DNA of 64,000 bases from an uncultured Saprospiraceae bacterium (GTDB lineage: Bacteria > Bacteroidota > Bacteroidia > Chitinophagales > Saprospiraceae): contig CALFWO010000007.1 of the NCBI GenBank assembly GCA_937928045.1, positions 38,584 to 102,583 of the forward strand. Direction: 5' to 3'. Shown one piece after another: positions 52,501 through 61,273 of this stretch (its first letter is position 1; the number at the start of each line of letters is the position of its first letter). The notes under the pieces are model-generated. The model had not been told where the DNA came from, did no database searches, and saw only the letters and a program-made list of their open reading frames with translations. The position numbers and the translations under genes are program-made.

Positions 52501-53430
52501 ATGAAAAGACTTCCACTCTATTTATTTGTACTTCTATTCTTTTCTACATCAAATCTTTATTCCCAATATCAGATTGGACTTATCCCAAGGCTTAGTCCTT
52601 CAAAATCGGTTTCAGCCAAAATGAGTTATACCGATATTAAAATAACTTATGGCAGCCCCAAGGTTAAAGGGAGAGCTATCTGGGGAGCAATGGTTCCTTA
52701 TCAAAAAGTTTGGAGAGCTGGAGCTGACGATGCAACCACTATAGAAATAAGTCAAGCTATTAGCATACAAGGAAGCAGATTACCTAAAGGAAAATATTCT
52801 TTTTTTTTATTCCCTACTAAAGACGACCAATGGAAAGTTATTTTCAACAAAGTACATAAACAATGGGGAGCTTACGACTACGATGAAAAGGAAAATGTAT
52901 TGACTGTTTTAGCAGCCCCAAGTTCCAATCTGTTTGAAGAAGAATTAAAATATGAAATTCAAGATCTTGGACTTGGAAAAGGTATTATTTCCTTTCAATG
53001 GGAAAAACTAAAGCTTGATTTATCGTTCAATACTTCTTTTATTGATCAATTAAAAGCGAATGTAAAAGTCAAAGGAGATACACTTCCAGATAATTTAAAA
53101 TTTGGCCCATACTTGCAGGGAGCACAACATTTGATTAACAATACTGACGAGATTGAGTTAGCAGAAGATTGGATCAAAAAATCCGAAGAACTTTATGATC
53201 CTAATTCAGAATGGAATGAAGCCTTTTATCCAAAAATTTATATTCAAGGTCACATACAATGGACAAAAGCAAAAGTACTGGCTAAAAAAGGAAATTTCAA
53301 AGAGGCGCTAAATATCGTTAGCGAATTAAAAAAAGGTGCTGACAAATATACTTTTTATAACTATATGGGAAAAAGAGATCGAGTAGATGAACATGAAGCT
53401 TTATGGAAACAAAATAAAACTATGAATTGA
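52501..53430 (+). CDS. DUF2911 exported protein
   Basis: The 309-aa protein has a signal peptide (ending SNLYSQ) and the DUF2911 region (about 30-180): KMSYTDIKITYGSPKVKGR, GAMVPYQKVWRAGADDATTI, RLPKGKYSFFLFPTKDDQW and VIFNKVHKQWGAYDYDEKE. The second half (about 190-300) is helical with TPR-like repeats (AEDWIKKSEELYDPNSEW, AKVLAKKGNFKEALNI), a common pairing in this family. It is periplasmic or outer-membrane associated. The function is unknown; in other genomes it is usually monocistronic, as here. Confidence 0.9.
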   Translation: MKRLPLYLFVLLFFSTSNLYSQYQIGLIPRLSPSKSVSAKMSYTDIKITYGSPKVKGRAIWGAMVPYQKVWRAGADDATTIEISQAISIQGSRLPKGKYSFFLFPTKDDQWKVIFNKVHKQWGAYDYDEKENVLTVLAAPSSNLFEEELKYEIQDLGLGKGIISFQWEKLKLDLSFNTSFIDQLKANVKVKGDTLPDNLKFGPYLQGAQHLINNTDEIELAEDWIKKSEELYDPNSEWNEAFYPKIYIQGHIQWTKAKVLAKKGNFKEALNIVSELKKGADKYTFYNYMGKRDRVDEHEALWKQNKTMN

Positions 53431-53889
53431 TTGATCTGAGCAAGGCTAGTATAATCGCCAGTGAATTACCATCAACTTTTTTCAACAACCGACTATTTTA
53501 GAACAACTGCAGAATGCTTCGCAAAACTATTTGTTAATGAAATAAGTGAAGATATTTGGCAAAAACTGCTCTATTAAAACTCAAAGATCTCCTTCCAAAT
53601 TACCGAAAATGCATAAATCCCATTTTACAAAAACCGCAACCAACGTTCATTTAGCGACAAACCATATGCGCATTAACTTACTTTTCCAATTAGAATCAAA
53701 AATTGCCGTTCAAACTTGCCTTAAAGTGACTCCAGCTACTTATTAGAAACAGTCATAAAATAATAAGCATCCTTTAGCATACATTGTTGACCACCCAAAC
53801 CAAACGAGCTTTATTTGTTCTGTACTTTCAAAAAGTGACCATATTTAATTATTACGTCCAAAAAGAACTAAACAAAAAAAAACTCAACA
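53431..53889. other. 458-bp gap without recognisable gene
   Basis: A 66-codon frame (53546-53746) starts with GTG and has a random-looking product, so it is not called. No terminator or consensus promoter was found. The MscS promoter probably lies in the last 100 bp. Confidence 0.4.
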
Positions 53890-54696
53890 ATGAATTTAGA
53901 AAACATTAACCTAACGGCACTTTTTGACACTGTTTTAGCTTGGTCTCCCAAGATAATTGCAGGGATCCTTGTTTTAATTATTGGCTTTTGGATAGTCGGT
54001 ATTATTTCCAAATTAATTGGCAAATCACTTAAGAAATCTGGCTTAGATGGTGATTTAATACCATTCTTGAAGTCATTGGTCAGCGTACTACTGAAAGTTC
54101 TTGTAGTTATTACTGCTGCCGGGGTTGTTGGTATAGAAATTACAGCTTTTGCTGCGCTATTAGCCGGTGCCGGTTTGGCAATTGGAGCGGCAATGTCAGG
54201 CACACTTTCTCATTTTGCTGCAGGAGTTATGGTATTAATCTTTAAGCCTTATAGAATTGGAGATTTAGTAGATATCCAAGGAGTAGTAGGTACTGTAAGC
54301 GAAATTCAAGTATTCAATACTGTTATCAACTCTTTAGAAAATAAAAAAGTAATTATTCCAAACGGAATAGCCACTAGCGGAATAATGACTAACCTTTCTG
54401 CTAACGGAAAACTTAGGGTAGATCTAAATGTAGCAATGCCTTATGAGGAAGATTTCGACAAGGTAAAAGGAATCATCAAGGGTGCATTGGATAAAGTTTC
54501 TAACAAGCTTCCAGATGAGCCTACTATTGAAATAGAGAAATTTGATGAAAACAATGTGCTTCTTGCAGTTCGTCCTTATGCTACTGATGCAAACTACTGG
54601 GATGTTTACTTTAACTCTTACAGAGAAATCAAAAAAGCATTTGGAGAAGCTGGAATTGATGTAGCTTACCCAACAAGAAAAATAAAGAATATTTAA
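53890..54696 (+). CDS. Small-conductance mechanosensitive channel (MscS family)
   Basis: The 268-aa protein has three membrane helices (about 17-40, 65-85, 92-118). The third is the pore helix, rich in Gly and Ala (AALLAGAGLAIGAAMSGTLSH). The beta domain follows (PYRIGDLVDIQGVVGTVSEI, VFNTVINSLENKKVIIPNG) and then the alpha/beta C-terminal domain (PTIEIEKFDENNVLLAVRP). This is a standard short MscS that opens on hypo-osmotic shock. It stands alone and ends in a terminator at 54722-54753 shared with the convergent receptor gene. Confidence 0.95.
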   Translation: MNLENINLTALFDTVLAWSPKIIAGILVLIIGFWIVGIISKLIGKSLKKSGLDGDLIPFLKSLVSVLLKVLVVITAAGVVGIEITAFAALLAGAGLAIGAAMSGTLSHFAAGVMVLIFKPYRIGDLVDIQGVVGTVSEIQVFNTVINSLENKKVIIPNGIATSGIMTNLSANGKLRVDLNVAMPYEEDFDKVKGIIKGALDKVSNKLPDEPTIEIEKFDENNVLLAVRPYATDANYWDVYFNSYREIKKAFGEAGIDVAYPTRKIKNI

Positions 54697-54721
54697 TCGA
54701 GAGAAGTTTTCTCTATACGAG

Positions 54722-54753
54722 AACCCTCTTGCTTTATTGCAAGGGGGTTTTTT
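54722..54753 (+). terminator. Rho-independent terminator after the MscS gene
   Basis: AACCCTCTTGC and GCAAGGGGGTT pair with one mismatch around a 6-base loop and run into a TTTTTT tract that reaches the stop codon of the convergent receptor gene (54752). It may serve both genes. Confidence 0.85.
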
Positions 54754-57388
54754 ATTTGAAGTCGTATTTCAACCCAAGCGTTAAATAGCCTGGTAATGGA
54801 TAGAAATACCTGTTTACAATAAACGTTTCACTGCTTGAAGTCTCTACTCTTTTCTGACTGCTTAAATAAAAAACATTGTCACCTTTAATACTTAAAGTAA
54901 AATTCTTATTCAATTTATAAGAAACTCTTGGACTTAATATAAACGGGCTAGAGGTATCGTTTCTAGTAGTATTAATTCTCCAACCCATTTTTACTACTCC
55001 GACAAATTTTTCACTATTATCAATAAATTTTATTACACCATATGGGTTTAATCGAATAAATACATTTTCCAAACTATTTGCTTCAAATAATGTAGTAGTT
55101 CTATCAAATTCAACTCCTAAAGAATAATTTAAAAGCGCTTTTTTCAGATTCGTAGTAAGGTCAAAATCAGCTAGCAATTTTTCGACAATTAGTTTACTTT
55201 CAATTCGCTCTATATAATTTGTTATTTCTGTAAAAGTATAAGTACCCTTTAAAGTAGCCGTTAGTGAAGGTTTTTTAATCTTCTGACTAATAATTCCAAA
55301 TGCGGTTAAGTTTCTTTTACTATTGTCGTTCACCCAAGAAAAAGTATCGTAAAAAAAGCCTGGATTAATATTCTTGCTAATGGCATTATCCATTTGGGAT
55401 AAATTGAGCGTAAAAACAGCTAACCGACCTGAGAATAGATCAAAATTATAATATGTCGCTCCAACAGAATGATCAAGCAAAGGAGCATTTGGATTCACTT
55501 CTGAAATCAAATTTAAGGTGCGAAAATCTTTTATGAATGTAAAATCCGTCATTTCATTTAAACCATTTAAAGAAGGTTTAAACGCATACCTTACGGAAAT
55601 ATATTGCGCCGAAGAAAATTCATACTTGCCAAATATAAGTGGAGATAGAAAAATATTATTCCTTGATCTAAAAATATTTTGTTTCCAAAAATTAGAAGAC
55701 AATGACAGTTTGTATTGAATCTTTCCTTGGTTCTTACTTAATCCAATTGTAGCAGATGAAATCCAATTTCGAAGTAAAATACTGTTATGTTCCGCAATAG
55801 AATCTGACATTAAGGTATTTTCGATTCGCTGGTCATCCAATTGACTACTCAAGCTAAAAGAGAGAATTGTCTCTTTAAATTCTTTTTCGAAACCACCGTT
55901 AATTCCAAAAATAGAATTATTGGCAGTACGTTTTTGAACAAATTTTTCAACATTATAAAACGCTTCAAAAAGTTCTCGATCTGCTTGCAGATTGTAAATT
56001 CGATGATTTAGTTTATAGCTATGTTCCAAAGAAAATCTCCAAAGCAGTTCTTTTTTTAAATCAAAAGTAAATCTCTGTGTAAAATCTTTCCCAGCAGTGT
56101 TAAATCTTTCATTCAGCTGATTGCTAAAGTCTCCAAATAAATCTTGAACTTGAGAGACCTTGTCCTTTTTATCAAGAAAGTCGACTTGGTACTTTAACAA
56201 TGTTTTTGATGAAGGTTGAATGTTTATTTCAAGCTGAGAATTAAATATATCTAGATCTAATTCCTGAGAGGTATTATTGAAATACCTTCCACCTGTAAAT
56301 ACAATTTCTTGGTCAGTCTCTTCTAGCCTAGATTCACGAATTTTATTAAAAAATGAATGACTATTAATTTTAACTCTTTCTGTTGGAGTATAAGATAAGT
56401 TTAACCCTGTAAAATAACTCTCACGCCCTATCCGATTTTCATCATTACTAATAACAAATTCGGGCAACTCTGTATCGGCTACATTAACATTATTGTTATG
56501 ATCTTCCTTGAACTTTCCAATACCTCCTTTTAACGCAATATAATCTTGTAAAGACAAAGCGGATTCTCCTAGATTATTAACATCGCCAACAAAACTAAAA
56601 TTTAACTTATCATTAAAGTAAAACAAATTAGCATGTCCCAAACCTTTATCAATCAATCCACCCTGGCCCTTGAGGTTTCCTGTCAATTTCCCAACATAGT
56701 CTTCTTTCAGTTCTATATTTAATGCTGTTTCTCCAGAATTTTGTAATGAAAGATTTTCATTTGTCTTATAATTATTTATTAGATCAATCTTGGAAACCAT
56801 TTCGGCAGAAAGATTTTTTGTAGCCAATTGTTCTTGGTTATCAAAAAATTTTTGACCATTAACTAAAAAATGATCAATTTTTTTACCGTTTGCAAGGACC
56901 TTACCATCGGCATCAACATCTACTCCCGGCAACTTGTCCATAAGTTCTCCTAAGTTTTCTTCAGTTCCGTTTGAAACAAGATCTACATTGTAAGAGATGG
57001 TATCATTTTTAATTCTAGCTTGTAATTTTTCGCCTACAACTGTAACCGCTCTTAGTAATTCTGTTTTCTCATTTAGAATGAAATTCTTTGAAAGCTGAGT
57101 AGGTTGACTCAAAATTTCAACTACTTCGATTTGGGAATGGTATCCGATATAACTTAATGAAAGGGAATATTTTCCTAGAGCAGGAAGATCAAAAAGGTAG
57201 GCTCCTTCATTATCAGTCGTTGTAAAATCAATTGTTTCACCACCGCTTTTCAGCAGAACATTCACATATGATAAAGAATTACCGAGTGAATCCGTTACAT
57301 TTCCATAGACAGTCAAAGATTGAGCATTTAGAAAGAGTGTATTTGGGGCAACAAAAAGTAACACCAAACTTAACTTCCAAATATTCAA
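54752..57388 (-). CDS. TonB-dependent receptor-like outer-membrane barrel protein
   Basis: The 878-aa protein has a signal peptide (ending FLNAQ), a carboxypeptidase-regulatory-like domain (VYGNVTDSLGNSLSYVNVLL and SLSYIGYHSQIEVVEI), a TonB plug (about 110-215, with MDKLPGVDVDADGKVLANGK and FLVNGQKFFD) and a barrel ending LTLGLKYDFK. It belongs to the outer-membrane beta-barrel family that accompanies GLPGLI genes, not the SusC family. It should transport or bind a specific ligand at the surface. It lies 55 bp after the GLPGLI gene and reads the same way, so the two probably form a unit with the small peptide gene upstream. Confidence 0.88.
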   Translation of the reverse strand: MNIWKLSLVLLFVAPNTLFLNAQSLTVYGNVTDSLGNSLSYVNVLLKSGGETIDFTTTDNEGAYLFDLPALGKYSLSLSYIGYHSQIEVVEILSQPTQLSKNFILNEKTELLRAVTVVGEKLQARIKNDTISYNVDLVSNGTEENLGELMDKLPGVDVDADGKVLANGKKIDHFLVNGQKFFDNQEQLATKNLSAEMVSKIDLINNYKTNENLSLQNSGETALNIELKEDYVGKLTGNLKGQGGLIDKGLGHANLFYFNDKLNFSFVGDVNNLGESALSLQDYIALKGGIGKFKEDHNNNVNVADTELPEFVISNDENRIGRESYFTGLNLSYTPTERVKINSHSFFNKIRESRLEETDQEIVFTGGRYFNNTSQELDLDIFNSQLEINIQPSSKTLLKYQVDFLDKKDKVSQVQDLFGDFSNQLNERFNTAGKDFTQRFTFDLKKELLWRFSLEHSYKLNHRIYNLQADRELFEAFYNVEKFVQKRTANNSIFGINGGFEKEFKETILSFSLSSQLDDQRIENTLMSDSIAEHNSILLRNWISSATIGLSKNQGKIQYKLSLSSNFWKQNIFRSRNNIFLSPLIFGKYEFSSAQYISVRYAFKPSLNGLNEMTDFTFIKDFRTLNLISEVNPNAPLLDHSVGATYYNFDLFSGRLAVFTLNLSQMDNAISKNINPGFFYDTFSWVNDNSKRNLTAFGIISQKIKKPSLTATLKGTYTFTEITNYIERIESKLIVEKLLADFDLTTNLKKALLNYSLGVEFDRTTTLFEANSLENVFIRLNPYGVIKFIDNSEKFVGVVKMGWRINTTRNDTSSPFILSPRVSYKLNKNFTLSIKGDNVFYLSSQKRVETSSSETFIVNRYFYPLPGYLTLGLKYDFK

Positions 57389-57443
57389 AATTTATCATTT
57401 AAATTAATTCCAATAACACAATAGTTCAATTTAAGAATACCAC

Positions 57444-58172
57444 TTAGTTCTTTTGAATGGTAATTACATTACCACCGCCATAACCATTTAATAAATCTGC
57501 TTCTTTCTCAGATTTCATTAAATTATAATCATCGCGAGAAATTAGCTTTCCTTGATCTGGTTTTGCAATTGATAACTCTTCCTTTAACCATTTCACAGAT
57601 TTTGCTTCTATGATTTTGCCACTTCCTTGGGCGCGGAGAATAAGACCAGGTAATCCCCAAAGGCTTCTTGGCCCTTCATTTACAGCAATTTCTTCAGTAT
57701 AGAAAACAGTGCAACTGCCTCCATTAAAAAGGCCAATAGCCTTAGACACTTTGTAACCGCCAATTTCGGTAGGTTCATCATCCTCACTAACAGCAAATTT
57801 CCAATCATTAGACGTGAGTTCCTCATTGATAAGAAATTCCTTTTTGAATATAGTATTTTGCTCAATGGCCTTTTTAACCCCTTGATCTTTATAATAAGCA
57901 TACTCACTACCCGTCAAATTAATTACTTGAGCATTTGTAGTTTTAGTCGCATCTGCGGTTTTGCTATAGATAGACTTACCCGAATTATACTGAAGCGTAT
58001 ATATTGATTCTTCTTTGGCTAAATTTGCCAAAATGGCTTTAACCTGCGGGTTCGAATTTGATTCGATTTGACCACTCAAATCCCGTTTTTCGCCGTAAAC
58101 TACTTCAAGGCTTTGTGCAAAAGTGGTTATTGAAAACATTAGAATGGTAATAAAACAAGCAAATAATTTCAT
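57444..58172 (-). CDS. GLPGLI family protein
   Basis: The 242-aa protein has a signal peptide (ending TTFAQ/S) and the diagnostic motif WGLPGLIL at 172-179, preceded by VFYTEEIAVNEGPRS. A second mark is the opening YGEKRD followed by a beta-rich barrel-like body (YTLQYNSGKSIYSK, YKDQGVKK). The family is restricted to Bacteroidota and its function is unknown. It is usually encoded next to an outer-membrane barrel receptor, as here. A hairpin 21 bp upstream of its start may control how much transcript comes from the peptide gene. Confidence 0.92.
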   Translation of the reverse strand: MKLFACFITILMFSITTFAQSLEVVYGEKRDLSGQIESNSNPQVKAILANLAKEESIYTLQYNSGKSIYSKTADATKTTNAQVINLTGSEYAYYKDQGVKKAIEQNTIFKKEFLINEELTSNDWKFAVSEDDEPTEIGGYKVSKAIGLFNGGSCTVFYTEEIAVNEGPRSLWGLPGLILRAQGSGKIIEAKSVKWLKEELSIAKPDQGKLISRDDYNLMKSEKEADLLNGYGGGNVITIQKN

Positions 58173-58192
58173 ATGGCGTAAGTTTAATAAAA

Positions 58193-58227
58193 TCTGATAA
58201 CAGCATAGACAATATACTGTTATCAGA
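58193..58227 (-). terminator. Hairpin between the small peptide gene and the GLPGLI gene
   Basis: A perfect 11-bp inverted repeat (TCTGATAACAG / CTGTTATCAGA) with a 13-base loop is followed on the minus strand by ATTTTATT. It could act as a leaky terminator or attenuator that lets the upstream peptide be made in excess. It also could be an operator. Confidence 0.5.
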
Positions 58228-58292
58228 ATGTAAGTTGCAAAAAAAAGACAGTTATTGCAAATTATAAATACAAAACCATCCCAGTGCTACTT

Positions 58293-58508
58293 TTACCGAA
58301 TGACAATAATTACTATGCAGCAATCAGTCTCGATAATGATAATTACATCTTCCTCTTGAGAAGCAGGGGCCTCTTCGACTAATACTGTTTTTTCAGTTTC
58401 AACTGCAGGAGCAATTGATTCGTTTACGACATCACTGGCAACTGCAGTGTTACTTGTAGCCAAAAATGCTACGAAGAAGAATGTCAAAGCATAAATAAAC
58501 TTTTTCAT
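58293..58508 (-). CDS. Small exported peptide with Cys-Cys and hydrophobic tail
   Basis: The 71-aa product has a clean signal peptide (to about residue 25, NTAVAS). A short acidic middle (VNESIAPAVETEKTVLVEEA) precedes a striking end: a valine/isoleucine stretch, ETDCC (Cys 63-64) and another isoleucine/valine stretch ending in Arg. I do not recognise a family. It is the first gene of the group with the GLPGLI gene 120 bp downstream, separated by a hairpin. The context suggests a secreted peptide handled by the receptor and GLPGLI protein, but this is inference. It has no canonical RiPP motif that I can identify. Confidence 0.6.
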   Translation of the reverse strand: MKKFIYALTFFFVAFLATSNTAVASDVVNESIAPAVETEKTVLVEEAPASQEEDVIIIIETDCCIVIIVIR

Positions 58509-59027
58509 GATATAAATTTTAAAAAGTTAAATAAAACATCCTTGGCGGGAACATTTCAGCCATGCTTTGAGCTAAATGTAAACCCTTCATATCAATTTAC
58601 CTTACACAGATCCGACAATCATCTTACCCGAAGATTGGCAGTATAACGAAGTACATCTTAGAAAAACAATAGAAATAGATGCAGAAATTCTTACCTACAT
58701 ATCAATGTCTTCTATGATCACCAAATCCTTCTGATTTGACACCTCATAGTTTTTTTGAAATAATTTGAAAATAGTAACATGACCATTTAGTAATCTCATC
58801 GCTTCGCGTGCTTGGTTATTAAGGTTGATATGCACCAAACATATGATGCAATCTCTCTTTCCCATCAGACACTTTCAACTCTAATTTTACCCTTACATTA
58901 TTGATATTCTGATATTCAATGCTTAGAAACGCTTGACCTACCTATATTATGCAATATAAATATCTTACTTCATTTTGTTATATTTGTTAGCAATAGGATG
59001 AATAGCTCCACCAATTAAAGAGAAGCC
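58509..59027. other. 519-bp divergent gap without recognisable gene
   Basis: It separates the peptide gene (minus) and the 499-aa gene (plus) and must contain both promoters. A -7-like box TATATTTG at 58979-58986 fits TAnnTTTG but has no -33 partner at the right distance. No RNA gene is evident. Confidence 0.4.
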
Positions 59028-60527
59028 ATGGTCAAATTAAAGGAACTCATTGGGGTATTGACTCTAAATAAAGTGAAGTCAATTGAGATCATTGATCAGA
59101 ATGTCAATCCGGACTCCATGTTAATGAAACTTTATATTGGAATAAGAAATGAAGAATTCAAAACTGATGAATCGGCCTGGCAAAAATTATATCCTAATTC
59201 AAAAAATAAAAATGCATTCTACAAATTAAAGCATACCCTAAAAGAGCGCCTGTTCAACTCACTATTTTTCATTGATGTCAAGTCAAACAAATTTAGCGAT
59301 ATACATTCCGCCAAAATTTATCTCCAGAAACTAACCAGCCTAATCAATATTCTTCGAACAAAAGGTTTGAAAAAAAATGCGATTGACATGGCCAAAAAAG
59401 GGCTTAAAATTGCAGAGACTTACCAATTTTCTGAAGAAAAATTAATATTTCTTAAAGCTTTAAGATCGCATTATGCATTAATGAAGGGGAATCAAACAAC
59501 TTTTGAAAAATATCAGAAGCAAGCTGAAGAGTGTTCTAAATTAATCAATTCTGAAACCATTGTAGAGGGTATTGTCCAAGAAATAATGCTCCTTTATACT
59601 AATGACAAATCCACCAAAACGCATATTTATGAAAACATTCAAAGTAAACTAATCTCACTTGATAGCTACAAACCAGCTAAACCATCGATTAACTGGATTT
59701 TCCATTACTCTATGATTGAAATCTCAGGTTATCTTTGTAAAAATGATTATCGAGAAGGGCTTGCTGTCTGTGAAAAAGCTCTTGAGGAAATAAAAAAACT
59801 CTCATTTGTTCATACGTCCTCACTAATAAGTATCTCTGTACAAGCCGTAAGCTGTTGCATGCAATTAAATCAATTTAAGAAAGGAGAACAATTATTAATT
59901 GACGGAATAAAGATTATGCAAGCTGGAATTTTTAATTGGTTCAAGTACCACGAATTATATGTGATGCTTTGCTTTCATTCTGGTCAATATGAAAAGGCAA
60001 GCCATCTCTATTCAAAGTCAACAAATCATCCTAATTTCAGCACACTACCTGAAAATGCAAAAGAAGTATGGAAGATACATGAAGCTTGGATCTATTTTCT
60101 GGGCAAAGCGACCATCATAGAAAAAAATTCAAATGTTCAAAAATTTAAGACTTCTAGGTATCTCAATGAATTACCAATATATTCTAAAGATAAAAGTGGG
60201 TTAAACATTGCGATTATAGTATCCAAAATTGCAATTTTTCTAATTGACAAGAAGTTTGAAAATATTATTGATGAAAAAGAAGCCATCCATAGATATAAGG
60301 ATCGCTATATTGACAACAAACACAATCTCCGAAGTAAACTGTTCATTAATATCCTTTTAAAAATCCCAAGTGCCAATTTTAAAAGAACGGTCATAAAGGA
60401 AAAATCTAAGAAAGAAATTGAAATGTTAAACAATATGCCCATTGAAAAAGCCTTTCAAAGTGCGGATATTGAAATTTTCCCTTATGAAAAACTTTGGAAA
60501 ATCCTATTAAATGGAATGGAACCATAA
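59028..60527 (+). CDS. Helical repeat protein of unknown function
   Basis: The 499-aa protein is lysine-rich and almost entirely helical, with TPR-like helix pairs (AIDMAKKGLKIAETYQFSEE, LAVCEKALEEIKKL, YEKASHLYSKSTNHPNF). There is no signal peptide, membrane helix or known catalytic motif, so it should be cytoplasmic. The N-terminus (MVKLKELIGVLTLNKVKSIE) and a C-terminal DIEIFPYEKLWKILLNGMEP lack recognisable families. It lies divergent from the peptide/GLPGLI cassette and convergent with the LytTR gene. It may be a regulator or scaffold, but I have no direct evidence. Confidence 0.7.
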   Translation: MVKLKELIGVLTLNKVKSIEIIDQNVNPDSMLMKLYIGIRNEEFKTDESAWQKLYPNSKNKNAFYKLKHTLKERLFNSLFFIDVKSNKFSDIHSAKIYLQKLTSLINILRTKGLKKNAIDMAKKGLKIAETYQFSEEKLIFLKALRSHYALMKGNQTTFEKYQKQAEECSKLINSETIVEGIVQEIMLLYTNDKSTKTHIYENIQSKLISLDSYKPAKPSINWIFHYSMIEISGYLCKNDYREGLAVCEKALEEIKKLSFVHTSSLISISVQAVSCCMQLNQFKKGEQLLIDGIKIMQAGIFNWFKYHELYVMLCFHSGQYEKASHLYSKSTNHPNFSTLPENAKEVWKIHEAWIYFLGKATIIEKNSNVQKFKTSRYLNELPIYSKDKSGLNIAIIVSKIAIFLIDKKFENIIDEKEAIHRYKDRYIDNKHNLRSKLFINILLKIPSANFKRTVIKEKSKKEIEMLNNMPIEKAFQSADIEIFPYEKLWKILLNGMEP

Positions 60528-60559
60528 AAAGACACTTCAATCAATAAAGCTTATCATTG

Positions 60560-61273
60560 CTATTTCAACCCAATTTTACCCAACACCACTTGCTTATAAG
60601 AATTTCCTATAGGCAAATACTTCTCTCCTACTTGAACTTGATTGCCTTGCAAAGTATTTACCTTATTTATATTTATTATATAAGATTTATGAATCCTAAG
60701 AAAACCAGAAGGACTCAGGCGTTCATTCATTTTTGTCAAGGTATCTGCAGTAAGGTGACGCTTATCTTTTAGGTGAAGTAAAACAAAATTTCCTTTAGAC
60801 TCCAGATAAAGAACATCATCCAATGTTACTTTTTGTTGTACGCCATCCACTTTAATAAATATATCTTTTTCAGCAGCGGGCATAGGCTTTTTCGTCTTGT
60901 CCTGAGATTCCAACTGGGTTTTACTCAACACAACCTTATTAATAGCTTTTAGGAATCTATCGAAGCGAATTGGCTTCATTAAATAATCTACCACACCAAA
61001 CTCATAACTTTCCAAAGCGAATTCAGAATATGCAGTTGTTAATATTACTGCTGGAGGATTGTCCATTGTTTTCAGCATTTCCAATCCGGTCAATTCTGGC
61101 ATATTGATATCCAGAAAAATTAAATCAACTTTGTGCTCATACAAATAATTTAGCGCTTCTATTGCATTGTAACAGTTGTGGACTAACGTCAATGTATTCA
61201 CCTTTCCAATGTAGTTCTCCAATACTTTATGCGCAGGTGGTTCGTCGTCCACTATTAAGCAAGTTAGATTCAT
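60560..61273 (-). CDS. LytTR-family response regulator
   Basis: The 237-aa protein has a receiver domain with phospho-acceptor Asp 55 (LIFLDINMPELTG), an acidic pair in IVDDEP and a Lys in LMKPI, and a C-terminal LytTR DNA-binding domain at about 135-237 (FIKVDGVQQKVTLDDVLYLE, FLRIHKSYIININKV). It overlaps the upstream kinase gene by four bases (ATGA-type), so kinase and regulator are made together. A matching LytTR-type site lies at 62340-62369, upstream of the kinase, suggesting autoregulation and control of the divergent ABC transporter. Confidence 0.93.
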   Translation of the reverse strand: MNLTCLIVDDEPPAHKVLENYIGKVNTLTLVHNCYNAIEALNYLYEHKVDLIFLDINMPELTGLEMLKTMDNPPAVILTTAYSEFALESYEFGVVDYLMKPIRFDRFLKAINKVVLSKTQLESQDKTKKPMPAAEKDIFIKVDGVQQKVTLDDVLYLESKGNFVLLHLKDKRHLTADTLTKMNERLSPSGFLRIHKSYIININKVNTLQGNQVQVGEKYLPIGNSYKQVVLGKIGLK

